Of a stretch of 64,000 nt of DNA, positions 8,179-16,047 are shown piece by piece. The stretch's first letter is position 1; each line of letters opens with the position of its first letter. Both the position numbers and the translations under genes were made by a program. Origin of the DNA: Methanomethylovorans sp041447285 (GTDB taxonomy: Archaea; Halobacteriota; Methanosarcinia; Methanosarcinales; Methanosarcinaceae); the NCBI RefSeq assembly GCF_041447285.1, contig NZ_JBGMEB010000006.1:372001-436000 (forward strand). The letters are read 5' to 3'. The notes under the pieces were generated by a model. The model had not been told where the DNA came from, ran no database searches, and saw only the letters and a list, made by a program, of their open reading frames with translations.

Positions 8179-8188
8179 GATTTAAATG
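8179..8188 (-). promoter_or_regulatory. TATA box for the rpl15e superoperon
   Basis: CATTTAAATC on the minus strand is an archaeal TATA-like element. Counting about 27 nt from its centre puts the start site near 8156-8160, directly in front of the folded leader. No other promoter of similar quality was noticed within the tightly packed genes downstream, so one long transcript is plausible. Confidence 0.55.
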
Positions 8189-8239
8189 TTTTCGCTAACT
8201 TTCAGCTTTTAAACTACCATTTCCAATGTTCTATTTCAT

Positions 8240-9241
8240 TTATTCGCCAAGCTGACGTTCTAAATATGTAGATGCATTCTCCAGAGTTTCGATCATATTT
8301 GATATATTTTGAACTATTTTCTGGATGTATGCTTCATTTTGTGGCTTTGTTTCCAGTTCTAACAGCAATTTTGCGTACTCCTGGATATTAGAAGCCGAGC
8401 CAAGCAAATCCTGAAGCAGCATATCGGAGAACGTTTCTTTTATTTCTTTCAAACTTAGCAAAAGCTCATCTTTTATCCGCAGTTCAGTGATGTCTTTTCC
8501 TGAACATATCAATGCCTCAATATTCTCTTCACTATCGTACATTGGTGAAAAGCTCCAATTAACGATCATCTGGTCTCCGTTTTTCTTTATCATTTTTATT
8601 TCAACAGAAGATGAGTTTTCTTCACTCCCTGATATTATGTTGGTAAAGATCTCTTTTCCTTTCTCTTTGTCTTCGGGCGAGATCAAGACATCGAACATGT
8701 TCTGTCCAATAAGTTCAAATTCATCATAACCTAGGGATTCATTACCTGTAAGATTCACAAGATTAATCTTTTGTTCGCGATCCACTACTAACATTATAAC
8801 TCCAGCTACGTCGATACATTGGTATGCATAATTACGCTCTGCAAGTATCCTGTCCTGGAGGTGTTTTATTCTTGTAAGGGATTTTACGCGTGTTACAAGT
8901 TCAAGCCTGTTAACTGGCTTGCTTAAGAATTCATCTGCTCCCGACTCAAGGCCTTTAATTTTCTCATCCTTGCCCGAAAGTGCCGTTACCATTATTATAG
9001 GAATGAATTGAGTTTCTACTGAGGTCTTCAATACTTTACAGACCTCGTATCCATTCATGTCAGGCATCATTACATCGAGGATTATCACTGAAGGTTTTTC
9101 AGACCTTGCCTTCTCCAGTGCCTCTTTGCCGTTATAGGCTCGGATTATTTCATAATCTAATTTGAGATAAAGCTCCATGAGATCCACGATAGCCGGCTCA
9201 TCATCAACTACTAGTACCCTGTCAAGATCTGATCTTATCAT
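8240..9241 (-). CDS. Response regulator with PAS domain and histidine-less dimerisation helices
   Basis: 333 aa. The receiver domain (1-120) keeps the acidic pair D13/D14, phosphoacceptor D56 (LDVMMPDMNG), T86 and K108. A PAS domain follows (about 130-255, ending GKDITELRIKDE). The last 75 residues resemble a histidine-kinase dimerisation helix pair, but the H-box reads LLQDLLGSASNI, with Gln where the phosphorylated His would be, and no ATPase domain follows. It therefore looks like a signal-receiving adaptor rather than a kinase. A 51-aa ORF lies directly upstream. The partner kinase is not in the window. Confidence 0.88.
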   Translation of the reverse strand: MIRSDLDRVLVVDDEPAIVDLMELYLKLDYEIIRAYNGKEALEKARSEKPSVIILDVMMPDMNGYEVCKVLKTSVETQFIPIIMVTALSGKDEKIKGLESGADEFLSKPVNRLELVTRVKSLTRIKHLQDRILAERNYAYQCIDVAGVIMLVVDREQKINLVNLTGNESLGYDEFELIGQNMFDVLISPEDKEKGKEIFTNIISGSEENSSSVEIKMIKKNGDQMIVNWSFSPMYDSEENIEALICSGKDITELRIKDELLLSLKEIKETFSDMLLQDLLGSASNIQEYAKLLLELETKPQNEAYIQKIVQNISNMIETLENASTYLERQLGE

Positions 9242-9254
9242 GGTGTTACCTCTA

Positions 9255-9410
9255 TTAAAATCCGTTATTCAGAGAAGAATATATCCTCTTTTTTAACTTG
9301 GGATTACTTCTTATAAAAATGCCATCGCACCATATATAATATTTGTGAGCCATATTTTCAAAGAACTTAATGCTCTCATTTGTATCTCTTGATACTATGT
9401 TTTCAAACAT
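9255..9410 (-). CDS. Small ORF (51 aa) upstream of the response regulator
   Basis: The ATG follows GGTGG by 8 nt, the frame runs 51 codons and ends in TAA 13 bp before the response-regulator ATG, and a TATA-like element (minus strand, about 9440-9453) lies at a suitable distance. The protein starts MFENIVSRDTNES and ends RIYSSLNNGF; it is mixed charged and aromatic with one Cys and no membrane segment. I recognise no family. It may be a co-transcribed small protein or leader peptide. Confidence 0.55.
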   Translation of the reverse strand: MFENIVSRDTNESIKFFENMAHKYYIWCDGIFIRSNPKLKKRIYSSLNNGF

Positions 9411-9562
9411 GGCATCTTCCACCTTTATGCATTCTCATTTCCTCATAAACCTGTATATATTTGAATAAGTATATAGATATCGTATCATGTAAAGGTGTAA
9501 AAATAGTAAATACTTTTTGTAAGAAGGTACATGTCGATTGCAATTAATTGAATTACCAAAAG

Positions 9563-9751
9563 TGGGGTTGGTGAGATTTGAACTCACGATCGACGGGTCT
9601 CTCCGAACAAATGCTTCTTCAGCATTCTGAGCACATATCAGTGCTCCAACGGTTCCTCACAGATAAGTCCCGTCGGACAAATCTCAGTAGACCCGTTGTT
9701 CATCATCTATCCGCTGGAGCCCGTCGCCATGCCGGGCTAGGCCACAACCCC
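9563..9751 (-). tRNA. trnW: tRNA-Trp (CCA anticodon) with a 115-nt intron
   Basis: On the minus strand the exons are 9751-9714 and 9598-9563. The acceptor stem GGGGTTG/CAACCCC, D-arm GCC/GGC, anticodon stem ACGGG/CCCGT with loop CTCCAGA, and T-arm GTGAG/CTCAC with TTCAAAT all pair. Anticodon CCA gives Trp. The intron lies at the canonical 37/38 position. A 4-bp helix CGGA/TTCG next to the junctions fits a relaxed bulge-helix-bulge splice motif. The 3' CCA is not encoded. Confidence 0.97.
9599..9713 (-). ncRNA. C/D-box guide RNA within the tRNA-Trp intron
   Basis: The intron holds box C ATGATGA (9706-9700), box D' CTGA (9687-9684), a box C' close to GTGAGGA (near 9660-9654) and box D CTGA (9641-9638). 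The 9 nt CCGTTGGAG before box D pair with CTCCAGCGG across the 5' splice site, so the D+5 rule targets C34. The guide before D' pairs with AGACCCGT across the 3' splice site and targets C39. This is the known archaeal arrangement in which pre-tRNA-Trp guides its own 2'-O-methylation. Confidence 0.92.
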
Positions 9752-10063
9752 AGATAGGTGTATCCCCTGAATGCATCTTATTACTGATATATCTATCGGT
9801 AATGAGTTATTGAATATATCTCTCATAATAGTTATTTCGAGGGCACTATTCGCATATATCAATTAATATATTTAAATAAATTGCATTCATATGCTTACAA
9901 ATACTGTTAAATAATATTACGTCCTACTTTCTTGGAGTTAGGAATAGAGGAAGTAAAGATTGCATGATATGTTCTCAAAACAGGGGTATAACCCCTCTGT
10001 TTTTGAATTGTATGCCAAACAGCGCTTTCTAATTCAGATACCATAATTTATAGGGGGAATAAT
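9752..10063. other. Intergenic region between tRNA-Trp and the zinc-ribbon gene
   Basis: AT-rich, 312 bp. It contains a minus-strand TATA-like element (about 9793-9801) for tRNA-Trp, a strong plus-strand TATA-like stretch (about 9865-9880), and a hairpin followed by T5 at 9980-10005. No convincing ORF is present. The span 9900-10005 could be a short non-coding RNA or an attenuated leader for the gene at 10064. Confidence 0.5.
9980..10005 (+). terminator. Hairpin plus T-run upstream of the zinc-ribbon gene
   Basis: AGGGGT (9982-9987), loop ATA, ACCCCT (9991-9996), extended by ACA/TGT with a bulge and followed by TTTTT. It is oriented as a terminator for plus-strand transcription starting near 9900. 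It could end a small RNA or attenuate transcription into 10064. Confidence 0.45.
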
Positions 10064-10255
10064 TTGTCGCTTGCCAGCAGTAAAAATGTATGTTCCATTA
10101 AGGAGCAACAATCTAAGGGCGAATCTCTGAAAAATAATGTTAGTGCACAACTCAAATTATGCAGTTTTTGCCAAACCCCTATGAAAAAACAACTGATTGG
10201 CTCAAATGTAGTTTACTACTGCAAGAATTGTGGATGCACTACTACATCCACATAA
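10064..10255 (+). CDS. Small zinc-ribbon protein
   Basis: 63 aa from a TTG start 8 nt after AGGGGG. The C-terminal half carries two Cys knuckles, CSFCQTPM (about residues 36-43) and CKNCGCT (about 53-59), the pattern of a C4 zinc ribbon. The N-terminal 30 residues are polar and without recognisable motif. No family beyond zinc ribbon can be named. It converges on the cobT-like gene with a 22-bp gap. Confidence 0.7.
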   Translation: MSLASSKNVCSIKEQQSKGESLKNNVSAQLKLCSFCQTPMKKQLIGSNVVYYCKNCGCTTTST

Positions 10256-10277
10256 ATATTTATTTTGATCCTATCCG

Positions 10278-11342
10278 TTATTTCACTCTTTCAATATCAC
10301 CATATTTTGACAATTTCTCACAGAGCATTTCGATCTCTGATCTAAGTTTTTCTACAGGTATGCCAAACATCTGTGTGAGGTAAATTGCGCCGCCTGCTCC
10401 TACTCCTTCTTTTACAAATCCTGCCTCGTACTGTCTCAGTCCCTGCAGGCGTGATTGTCCGAATCCAGGGTCAGTAGCATAGGCTTTTGCATCAAGCTTT
10501 TCTGCAAGCTGCTCAAAGTGGGCGGAAGTATCATTCATAACATAGCAGGTTGTTACAATGGTAATGTTATCTGTCTTATAACCAAGATGTTTGATAACTC
10601 CAAATATTGTTGCCATCTGCGTGCCACCTGCAAGGATAACTGGTACATCTTCAAGCCCAGCGGCTATTCCCGCCACAGCTGCCATCATGGGGTCTCCTAC
10701 GCATTTGATGGCTTCCATGGGTTTTTCACGAAGATCTCCTGGTTTAATACCTGAGGATTTCAGAGCATCACACACAACCTGTCTTTTAAGTTCAAGAGGG
10801 TTGGTGGAAGCACTGCTGCTAACATTTCCATTATATCCAAGGGCTGCCAGTACCGCATTGGCAGTAGTGGTACCCGCAGGTATACTTTCACCGATCATGA
10901 CAAAGTCATATTTTTCCTTAAGCTCTCTGCCCAGCTTAAAGCCGCTTTCAAAGATGCTCTGTGCGTCGGGTACAGCTATTGGCTCACGAATGTCTTTTCC
11001 CGGGGAACCCCCAATGTCTACCAAGGGCACTGTTTTTGCAGGCAGAATCTTCAATCCGGCATTAACGAGCATATGTGGTACACCAGTTAGGTTAAGTGCC
11101 ACCCGGGTTATTAGTGCAGGAGTTGGAGTGTCATAAGGTGGTGTCATGGGTAGAATTGGAATGTCCACGACCATGCCTGTTTCAAGTACCTCGGCATCCC
11201 CAGGTGGTGTGTAATCAGTTAGTTTTGCTGTTTTACCAGCAGCAGAAATACCTTCTATGTAAGCAGTTTCAGTATTTGCCAACACACACAGGAACAATGG
11301 TCTTTCAGGAGTCTTCATATTTTCCGGTGATAATCCTTCCAT
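10278..11342 (-). CDS. Archaeal CobT-like nicotinate-nucleotide-dimethylbenzimidazole phosphoribosyltransferase family (UPF0284)
   Basis: 354 aa, full length. Motifs include GVPHMLVNAGLKILP, FVMIGESIPAGTTTANAVL, GDPMMAAVAGIAAGLEDVPVILAGGTQM and SRLQGLRQYEAGFVKEGVGAGGA, typical of the archaeal CobT-related family. Bacterial CobT activates the lower base of cobamides; in methanogens the base is often 5-hydroxybenzimidazole, so the exact substrate is uncertain. Corrinoids are needed for methyl transfer in methanogenesis. The gene is a separate unit downstream of proS. Confidence 0.85.
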   Translation of the reverse strand: MEGLSPENMKTPERPLFLCVLANTETAYIEGISAAGKTAKLTDYTPPGDAEVLETGMVVDIPILPMTPPYDTPTPALITRVALNLTGVPHMLVNAGLKILPAKTVPLVDIGGSPGKDIREPIAVPDAQSIFESGFKLGRELKEKYDFVMIGESIPAGTTTANAVLAALGYNGNVSSSASTNPLELKRQVVCDALKSSGIKPGDLREKPMEAIKCVGDPMMAAVAGIAAGLEDVPVILAGGTQMATIFGVIKHLGYKTDNITIVTTCYVMNDTSAHFEQLAEKLDAKAYATDPGFGQSRLQGLRQYEAGFVKEGVGAGGAIYLTQMFGIPVEKLRSEIEMLCEKLSKYGDIERVK

Positions 11343-11382
11343 GATACACCCTCTTTTTGGTAAAAAGTAAGTTTCAAGGAAA

Positions 11383-12819
11383 TCAATATTTCCTTGCTAC
11401 ATAAACTTTTACACTTGCATCTTTACCACACACGGGACATTGTCCTTTGCGGCCCTCTTCCTGTCCAGTGGGTATGCCTAGAATACCTGCACCAATTTCT
11501 TCTTCAATCTTCAAACCACATGATTTTTCGCCGCACCAGGGAAGGAGTGCAATCCCCTCTGACAATTTCTCTTTGACATCTTCAAGAGATGAGCAAGAAA
11601 ATATGCGTCCCTGTACATCTGCTACTGCTGTCTCATAAAGACTGGATTGAATGGCTTTTAATGTATCTTCTACTTCCTGTCTTATGTTCTCCAAAGGTGC
11701 CTGCCTCTTTTCTCCCGTATCTCTGCGAACCAGCATGGCAACATTGTTTTTGAGATCACGAGGGCCAATCTCCAGTCTCAATGGAACGCCTTTCATTTCC
11801 CATCTGTAATACTTGGCTCCCGGTCTGTCGTCGCTGAGGTCTACTTTAACACTTATTCCTGCGGCTTGTAGGAGCTGCTGCACTTTTTTGCATGCCTGTA
11901 TCACATCAGATGAGTCTTTGAATACAATAGGAATGATCACTACTTGAATAGGGGATACTTCCGGGGGTAGCACAAGGCCTTTGTCATCGCCATGTATGGA
12001 TATAAGTGCGGCTATTGAACGTTCAGATACTCCATAGCATGTTTGATGAGCATATACCTGTTCTCCAGCTGGATTCTCGTATTTTATGTCAAAAGTCCTG
12101 GCAAAATTGTCACCCAGGTGATGGGCTGTACCAACCTGTAATGTCTTGCTGTCAGGCATCAATGCATCAACGGCTATAGTATAGTCCGCTCCGGGAAATT
12201 TATCCCAGTCGGGACGTTTTGAAGCGAGAACCGGAACTGCAAGCCTGCGATAAAATTCGGTATAGATTCTGATTGCTTCATCTACCTGCTCTGCAGCTTC
12301 TTCCCATGTGGCATGTACTGTATGTGCTTCTTTAAAAGAAGTAATTTCCCTCAATCTTATTAAGGGTCGTGTATGTTTTGTCTCATACCTGAACGTGTTA
12401 ACTACCTGATACAATTTCAAAGGCAGGTCTGCGTGTGAGCGTACCCACAATTTATACATAGGGTAGATGGCTGTTTCACTTGTGGGTCTAAGGGCCAACT
12501 TAACATCAAGGGGGGAAGTGCCTCCGTGAGTGACCCAATATACTTCATCCTCAAAACCCTTTATGTGTTCTGCTTCTTTCATGAACTCGTTTTCAGGTAT
12601 AAGAAGTGGGAACAATGTTTCCATATGGTCTTTGTCTAACAGTTCCCTGATAATAGTGTATACGTTTTTCCTTATCGTAAAACCGAATGGGTACCATACA
12701 TACAGGCCTTTTACAGGATAACGCACATCCATTATTTCTGCTACCTGCAATAGCTCATTGTACCATTCGCTAAAATCCTTCTTCGCAGGAAGGGTTGCAT
12801 CTTTCTCTTTTTCTGTCAT
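11383..12819 (-). CDS. proS: Prolyl-tRNA synthetase (archaeal type)
   Basis: 478 aa from the ATG after AGGTGACTTA; an upstream in-frame ATG is less likely. Class II motifs are visible: motif 2 (FRYETKHTRPLIRLREITSF region, about 150-170) and motif 3 near GVSERSIAALISIHGDDKGL. The anticodon-binding domain follows, and the C-terminal zinc domain (CGEKSCGLKIEEE, CPVCGK) ends in the characteristic terminal Tyr (YVARKY). It charges tRNA-Pro in the cytosol. Confidence 0.97.
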   Translation of the reverse strand: MTEKEKDATLPAKKDFSEWYNELLQVAEIMDVRYPVKGLYVWYPFGFTIRKNVYTIIRELLDKDHMETLFPLLIPENEFMKEAEHIKGFEDEVYWVTHGGTSPLDVKLALRPTSETAIYPMYKLWVRSHADLPLKLYQVVNTFRYETKHTRPLIRLREITSFKEAHTVHATWEEAAEQVDEAIRIYTEFYRRLAVPVLASKRPDWDKFPGADYTIAVDALMPDSKTLQVGTAHHLGDNFARTFDIKYENPAGEQVYAHQTCYGVSERSIAALISIHGDDKGLVLPPEVSPIQVVIIPIVFKDSSDVIQACKKVQQLLQAAGISVKVDLSDDRPGAKYYRWEMKGVPLRLEIGPRDLKNNVAMLVRRDTGEKRQAPLENIRQEVEDTLKAIQSSLYETAVADVQGRIFSCSSLEDVKEKLSEGIALLPWCGEKSCGLKIEEEIGAGILGIPTGQEEGRKGQCPVCGKDASVKVYVARKY

Positions 12820-12956
12820 TAAGTCACCTGCTATCTTGATCTGCACGTATAAACAGATGCATTGCTTATAGGCATTTCCTTTTTAAGACAAACGGTATGC
12901 TCTATCTGGATATAGGGCAGAATATGTACGTGATTTTAAAAATAGTGAAAGGTGAA

Positions 12957-12976
12957 TGGCTATAAATCAAGCCATA
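12957..12976 (-). terminator. Weak hairpin downstream of vhtD
   Basis: ATGGCT/AGCCAT, 6-bp arms with an 8-nt loop, lies just past the vhtD stop. On the minus strand it is followed by a T-rich stretch further on, and on the plus strand by T7 after 5 nt. It is a plausible end for the vhtGACD transcript. Confidence 0.3.
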
Positions 12977-12990
12977 CATCCTTTTTTTAC

Positions 12991-13461
12991 TTAAGATCCT
13001 TGCTTTTGTCTAACTTCATCAAGGATCATGTTTATAACTTCGTCAACAGAAGCCTGAACTTTCTCGGAAAGGCAAATAGATACTTCTTTCGCCTCTTCGA
13101 TCTCTATGGCAAAGATCTTGACACTTTTAGGCATTTCCTGGACATGCTGTGCGATGCAGAGCACGTCTGCAATGCTTGTGTCATGTATCGATAGCGCATC
13201 ACCGGATATGGCATCTTTTATATCTTCAATTTCGAAGCGATGTATGCTGCCAATGTCTCCTGCACCTTTAACTGCGTCTACGATTATGATCTGCTCAGCA
13301 TTTTCCATAAAGTTAAGTAGTTCTAGACCGCCTACTCCGGCATCTATTACTTCTACATTGTCTGGCAGTTGCGAGTGTATTTCCATCAGTTTATTTGCAA
13401 TGTGGACTCCAATTCCGTCATCGCCTACAAGAGGATTGCCACATCCCAGTATGCGTATCAT
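12991..13461 (-). CDS. vhtD: Hydrogenase maturation protease VhtD
   Basis: 156 aa of the HyaD/HycI endopeptidase family. The opening ILGCGNPLVGDDGIGVHI holds the first metal-binding acidic residue, followed by VIDAGVGGLELL, IIVDAVKG and SIHDTSIADVL with the conserved His. Such proteases remove the C-terminal peptide of the NiFe large subunit after nickel insertion. It directly follows vhtC (stop and start abut), so VhtA is the likely substrate. Confidence 0.93.
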   Translation of the reverse strand: MIRILGCGNPLVGDDGIGVHIANKLMEIHSQLPDNVEVIDAGVGGLELLNFMENAEQIIIVDAVKGAGDIGSIHRFEIEDIKDAISGDALSIHDTSIADVLCIAQHVQEMPKSVKIFAIEIEEAKEVSICLSEKVQASVDEVINMILDEVRQKQGS

Positions 13462-14241
13462 TTATCTCTCCTTTTCTGCATTGACGAGTTTTACGTAGTT
13501 GCGGTCGTTAAGGTCTTCTTCACCTGTCAGGAATACAGCCTTGTGGTATTTCCACACTTTCGGATCAAACTCGATTATTCCTACATGTATTATTACTTCA
13601 ATAATGAAGAAGTAAGCCATCAGGAGATGTATGGTCCTCATGAATGGTATTCCACCCATGTTAAAGATAGGTGCAACAATATCTGCTATGGCAAGCAGCC
13701 ACTGGCTTATGGGCAGACCCAATATGCTCCAGTCTAGGTCGTATATGACAATACCGGTAACTACTATCAGAAATACTGCCAATCCTTCTATTGGTAACAG
13801 GAATTTAGTAGCAGGATGCAATTTGTCGATGTACCCTTCATTCTTAACATCATATACTGTGATAGGTGGATAGTCTGCTTTACCTACATAGTTGAGCAGT
13901 ATCTGCCAACTCTTTTTTACATCTGCAGGGCCAAAGATATATCTATTGAATATGCCAGATACCCTGTGCTTGAGAGCACTGTGCTTTCCAGTTTTGCACA
14001 TTTCACAATGTGGCAATTCAGTAGTTGCTATGTTGTAAGGAATCATTATCCAGTTAGCTACGATGAACATCACTGCAAATATTATGTGCAGGTAAAATGC
14101 ATCATGGTATACCATGAATCCCCAGCCAAAATAGATCCTGAATCCGGTGATAAGTAAAACAAATAAAGAGATAAGGTGGGTTAAATGTGCCACCCTCTCC
14201 ATAAAGGAATGCCTCTCTGCATGTCTTCCCTTATTCGTCAT
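13462..14241 (-). CDS. vhtC: Methanophenazine hydrogenase cytochrome b subunit VhtC
   Basis: 259 aa membrane protein with five probable membrane helices (about 15-35, 45-70, 148-168, 180-195, 205-225). Histidines in the helices (RVAHLTHLISL, FYLHIIFAV, TIHLLMAYFF, EVIIHVGII) are heme-b ligand candidates. It anchors the periplasm-facing VhtGA dimer and passes electrons from hydrogen to methanophenazine in the membrane. It follows vhtA by 13 bp. Confidence 0.95.
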   Translation of the reverse strand: MTNKGRHAERHSFMERVAHLTHLISLFVLLITGFRIYFGWGFMVYHDAFYLHIIFAVMFIVANWIMIPYNIATTELPHCEMCKTGKHSALKHRVSGIFNRYIFGPADVKKSWQILLNYVGKADYPPITVYDVKNEGYIDKLHPATKFLLPIEGLAVFLIVVTGIVIYDLDWSILGLPISQWLLAIADIVAPIFNMGGIPFMRTIHLLMAYFFIIEVIIHVGIIEFDPKVWKYHKAVFLTGEEDLNDRNYVKLVNAEKER

Positions 14242-14254
14242 CTAGTCCACCCCT

Positions 14255-16042
14255 TTATACTATTGTATATGTCTGAGGCTTGTTCTTCTTTGTCAGGTCA
14301 ATGGTGTGTATAGCACATGAAATGCATGGGTCGAATGATCTTCCGGTATGCAATATGCCTGTGGGGTTTGCATAATCGACTTTAAGCAAATTCTCAATAG
14401 CTGAGATCTTTGTTCCTACAAGGCACTGCTCCATTGGACCCGGGACTCCATTTGCATCTCTTGGGGATAAGTTCCATGTGGTTGGTATGACCATCTGGAA
14501 ATTGGTTAGCATTGAATCTGAACCTGTTTTTGCCCAGTGACCAATTGCACCACGGGGAGCTTCCCAGAGGCCAACGCCCTCGCTATCCTTTGCCATGCTA
14601 AGATCTGTGTGGACACAGAACTTTCCGTTTGGATTAAGGTCTACTGTAACCCACTTTAGCAACTGCTCGGTAAGGATGAGAAGTTCCTGTGCTCTAGCCA
14701 CCATTCTTGTGAAAACGTTGACGCCTGAATACCCATTGTCTGTGAATGCCTTTATCAGACCTGTTGTCAATGGCTCATCTATTGCCATCATACGGGAAAT
14801 TGGTCCGGCTTCACATGGTATTCCATCGTAACGTGGAGCTTTGAACCATGTGTATCTGCTGGTACTGTCACCATTGTAGTCGATCTCAGCAGCGGTCTTT
14901 ACTGGGTCTGTTACTCCTTCAAGTGGGTGGACGTTTGTATCTCCTTCATAGAAGGCATGGCTGGTTTCCTCTGTTATCTTTTTATGGTCGAATTTCTGCT
15001 TTTCGCCTGCATGGTTGATAAATGCAGATTTTATGAAGCTTTTCTCTCCAAAATTCACTGGGTCATAACCGTCGCCGTTCTCAACATCGTAGAATACACC
15101 AAAGCTAAGGAATCCTACATTAGAATCCTTGCTATATCCTCCTAGTTTATCAAGCTTATAGCTTACTGGCAAGCCTAGCAGTTTTTCACCGACGAGTTCT
15201 GAACCAAATGCAGCAATCATCTCAACGTCTCCCCAGCCTGCTGCGTGGGAGAAGTCGTTAGTTGTAAGGGATTTGTCCACAAGTCCCTGAAGGTGTTCTT
15301 GCAGGAATTTCACTGCATTCTGTGGGGAAGATGCCCTGAATGTGTTATCAAGCCAGGTGGTAGTGTCTACACCAAGGGTTGTGCCATTTACGAAGTCCAT
15401 TACCTGGAGGTAATATGAGGACATTTTTCCAATGTCAGCAACAGTTGGTGGATAGGTTACTCCTCCTACTATACTTGACATCTGGTGTGGCATCTTTCCG
15501 CCTATAAGAGCTATAGCTTCTTCCAATCTTTTCTTTTCCTTGATAGCACCTATGTAAGATGTACCTGGTGTAACTGCTGTTCCATTAAGCTTATAGCTGA
15601 TAGGTGCAAAGCGGCTGAGAAGTTCGCTCCATATTGCATTCCCAGTATCGCCTAGGGTAGCTAATGCATCTCTATATGCAGGATTGACAACATCAGGTCC
15701 CCATAACACGTATATGTGTGTTGCGTGGCTGGCTAATGTATTCAAACACTGGATGATGTTCCTTGTAACAAGTGCATCTTTCGGGATCTGGTCTGCTACT
15801 CCAAAGAGGTCGTCAAGAGCGTTAGCAGCTGCCATTGCATGACCTGTTGGACATACGCCACAAACTCTCTGGGTGTAACGTGCTGCATCTCTTGGGTCAC
15901 GGCCTACAAGTATGCGTTCAAGCCCTCTGAATAGCATGCCTGAGCTCATTGCTTCAGTAATCACACCGTTTTCATCTACTTCTGTGGACACACGGAGATG
16001 TCCCTCAATACGTGTTAATGGATCAACTACAACACGAGTCAT
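14255..16042 (-). CDS. vhtA: Methanophenazine hydrogenase large subunit VhtA
   Basis: 595 aa NiFe large subunit. The N-terminal active-site motif RVCGVCPTGHA (C61, C64) and the C-terminal DPCISCAIH supply the four cysteines that bind Ni and Fe. About 16 residues follow the last His and should be cut off on maturation, a job for VhtD. The start MTRVVVDPLTRIEGHLR is typical and follows GGAG. It is exported folded together with VhtG by the Tat system. Confidence 0.97.
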   Translation of the reverse strand: MTRVVVDPLTRIEGHLRVSTEVDENGVITEAMSSGMLFRGLERILVGRDPRDAARYTQRVCGVCPTGHAMAAANALDDLFGVADQIPKDALVTRNIIQCLNTLASHATHIYVLWGPDVVNPAYRDALATLGDTGNAIWSELLSRFAPISYKLNGTAVTPGTSYIGAIKEKKRLEEAIALIGGKMPHQMSSIVGGVTYPPTVADIGKMSSYYLQVMDFVNGTTLGVDTTTWLDNTFRASSPQNAVKFLQEHLQGLVDKSLTTNDFSHAAGWGDVEMIAAFGSELVGEKLLGLPVSYKLDKLGGYSKDSNVGFLSFGVFYDVENGDGYDPVNFGEKSFIKSAFINHAGEKQKFDHKKITEETSHAFYEGDTNVHPLEGVTDPVKTAAEIDYNGDSTSRYTWFKAPRYDGIPCEAGPISRMMAIDEPLTTGLIKAFTDNGYSGVNVFTRMVARAQELLILTEQLLKWVTVDLNPNGKFCVHTDLSMAKDSEGVGLWEAPRGAIGHWAKTGSDSMLTNFQMVIPTTWNLSPRDANGVPGPMEQCLVGTKISAIENLLKVDYANPTGILHTGRSFDPCISCAIHTIDLTKKNKPQTYTIV

Positions 16043-16047
16043 TATTA

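Noticed and set aside
12957..12999. Short plus-strand ORF ATGGCTATAAATC after vhtD
   Set aside because: A 13-codon frame overlapping a hairpin terminator; the preceding AGGTGA is likely chance.
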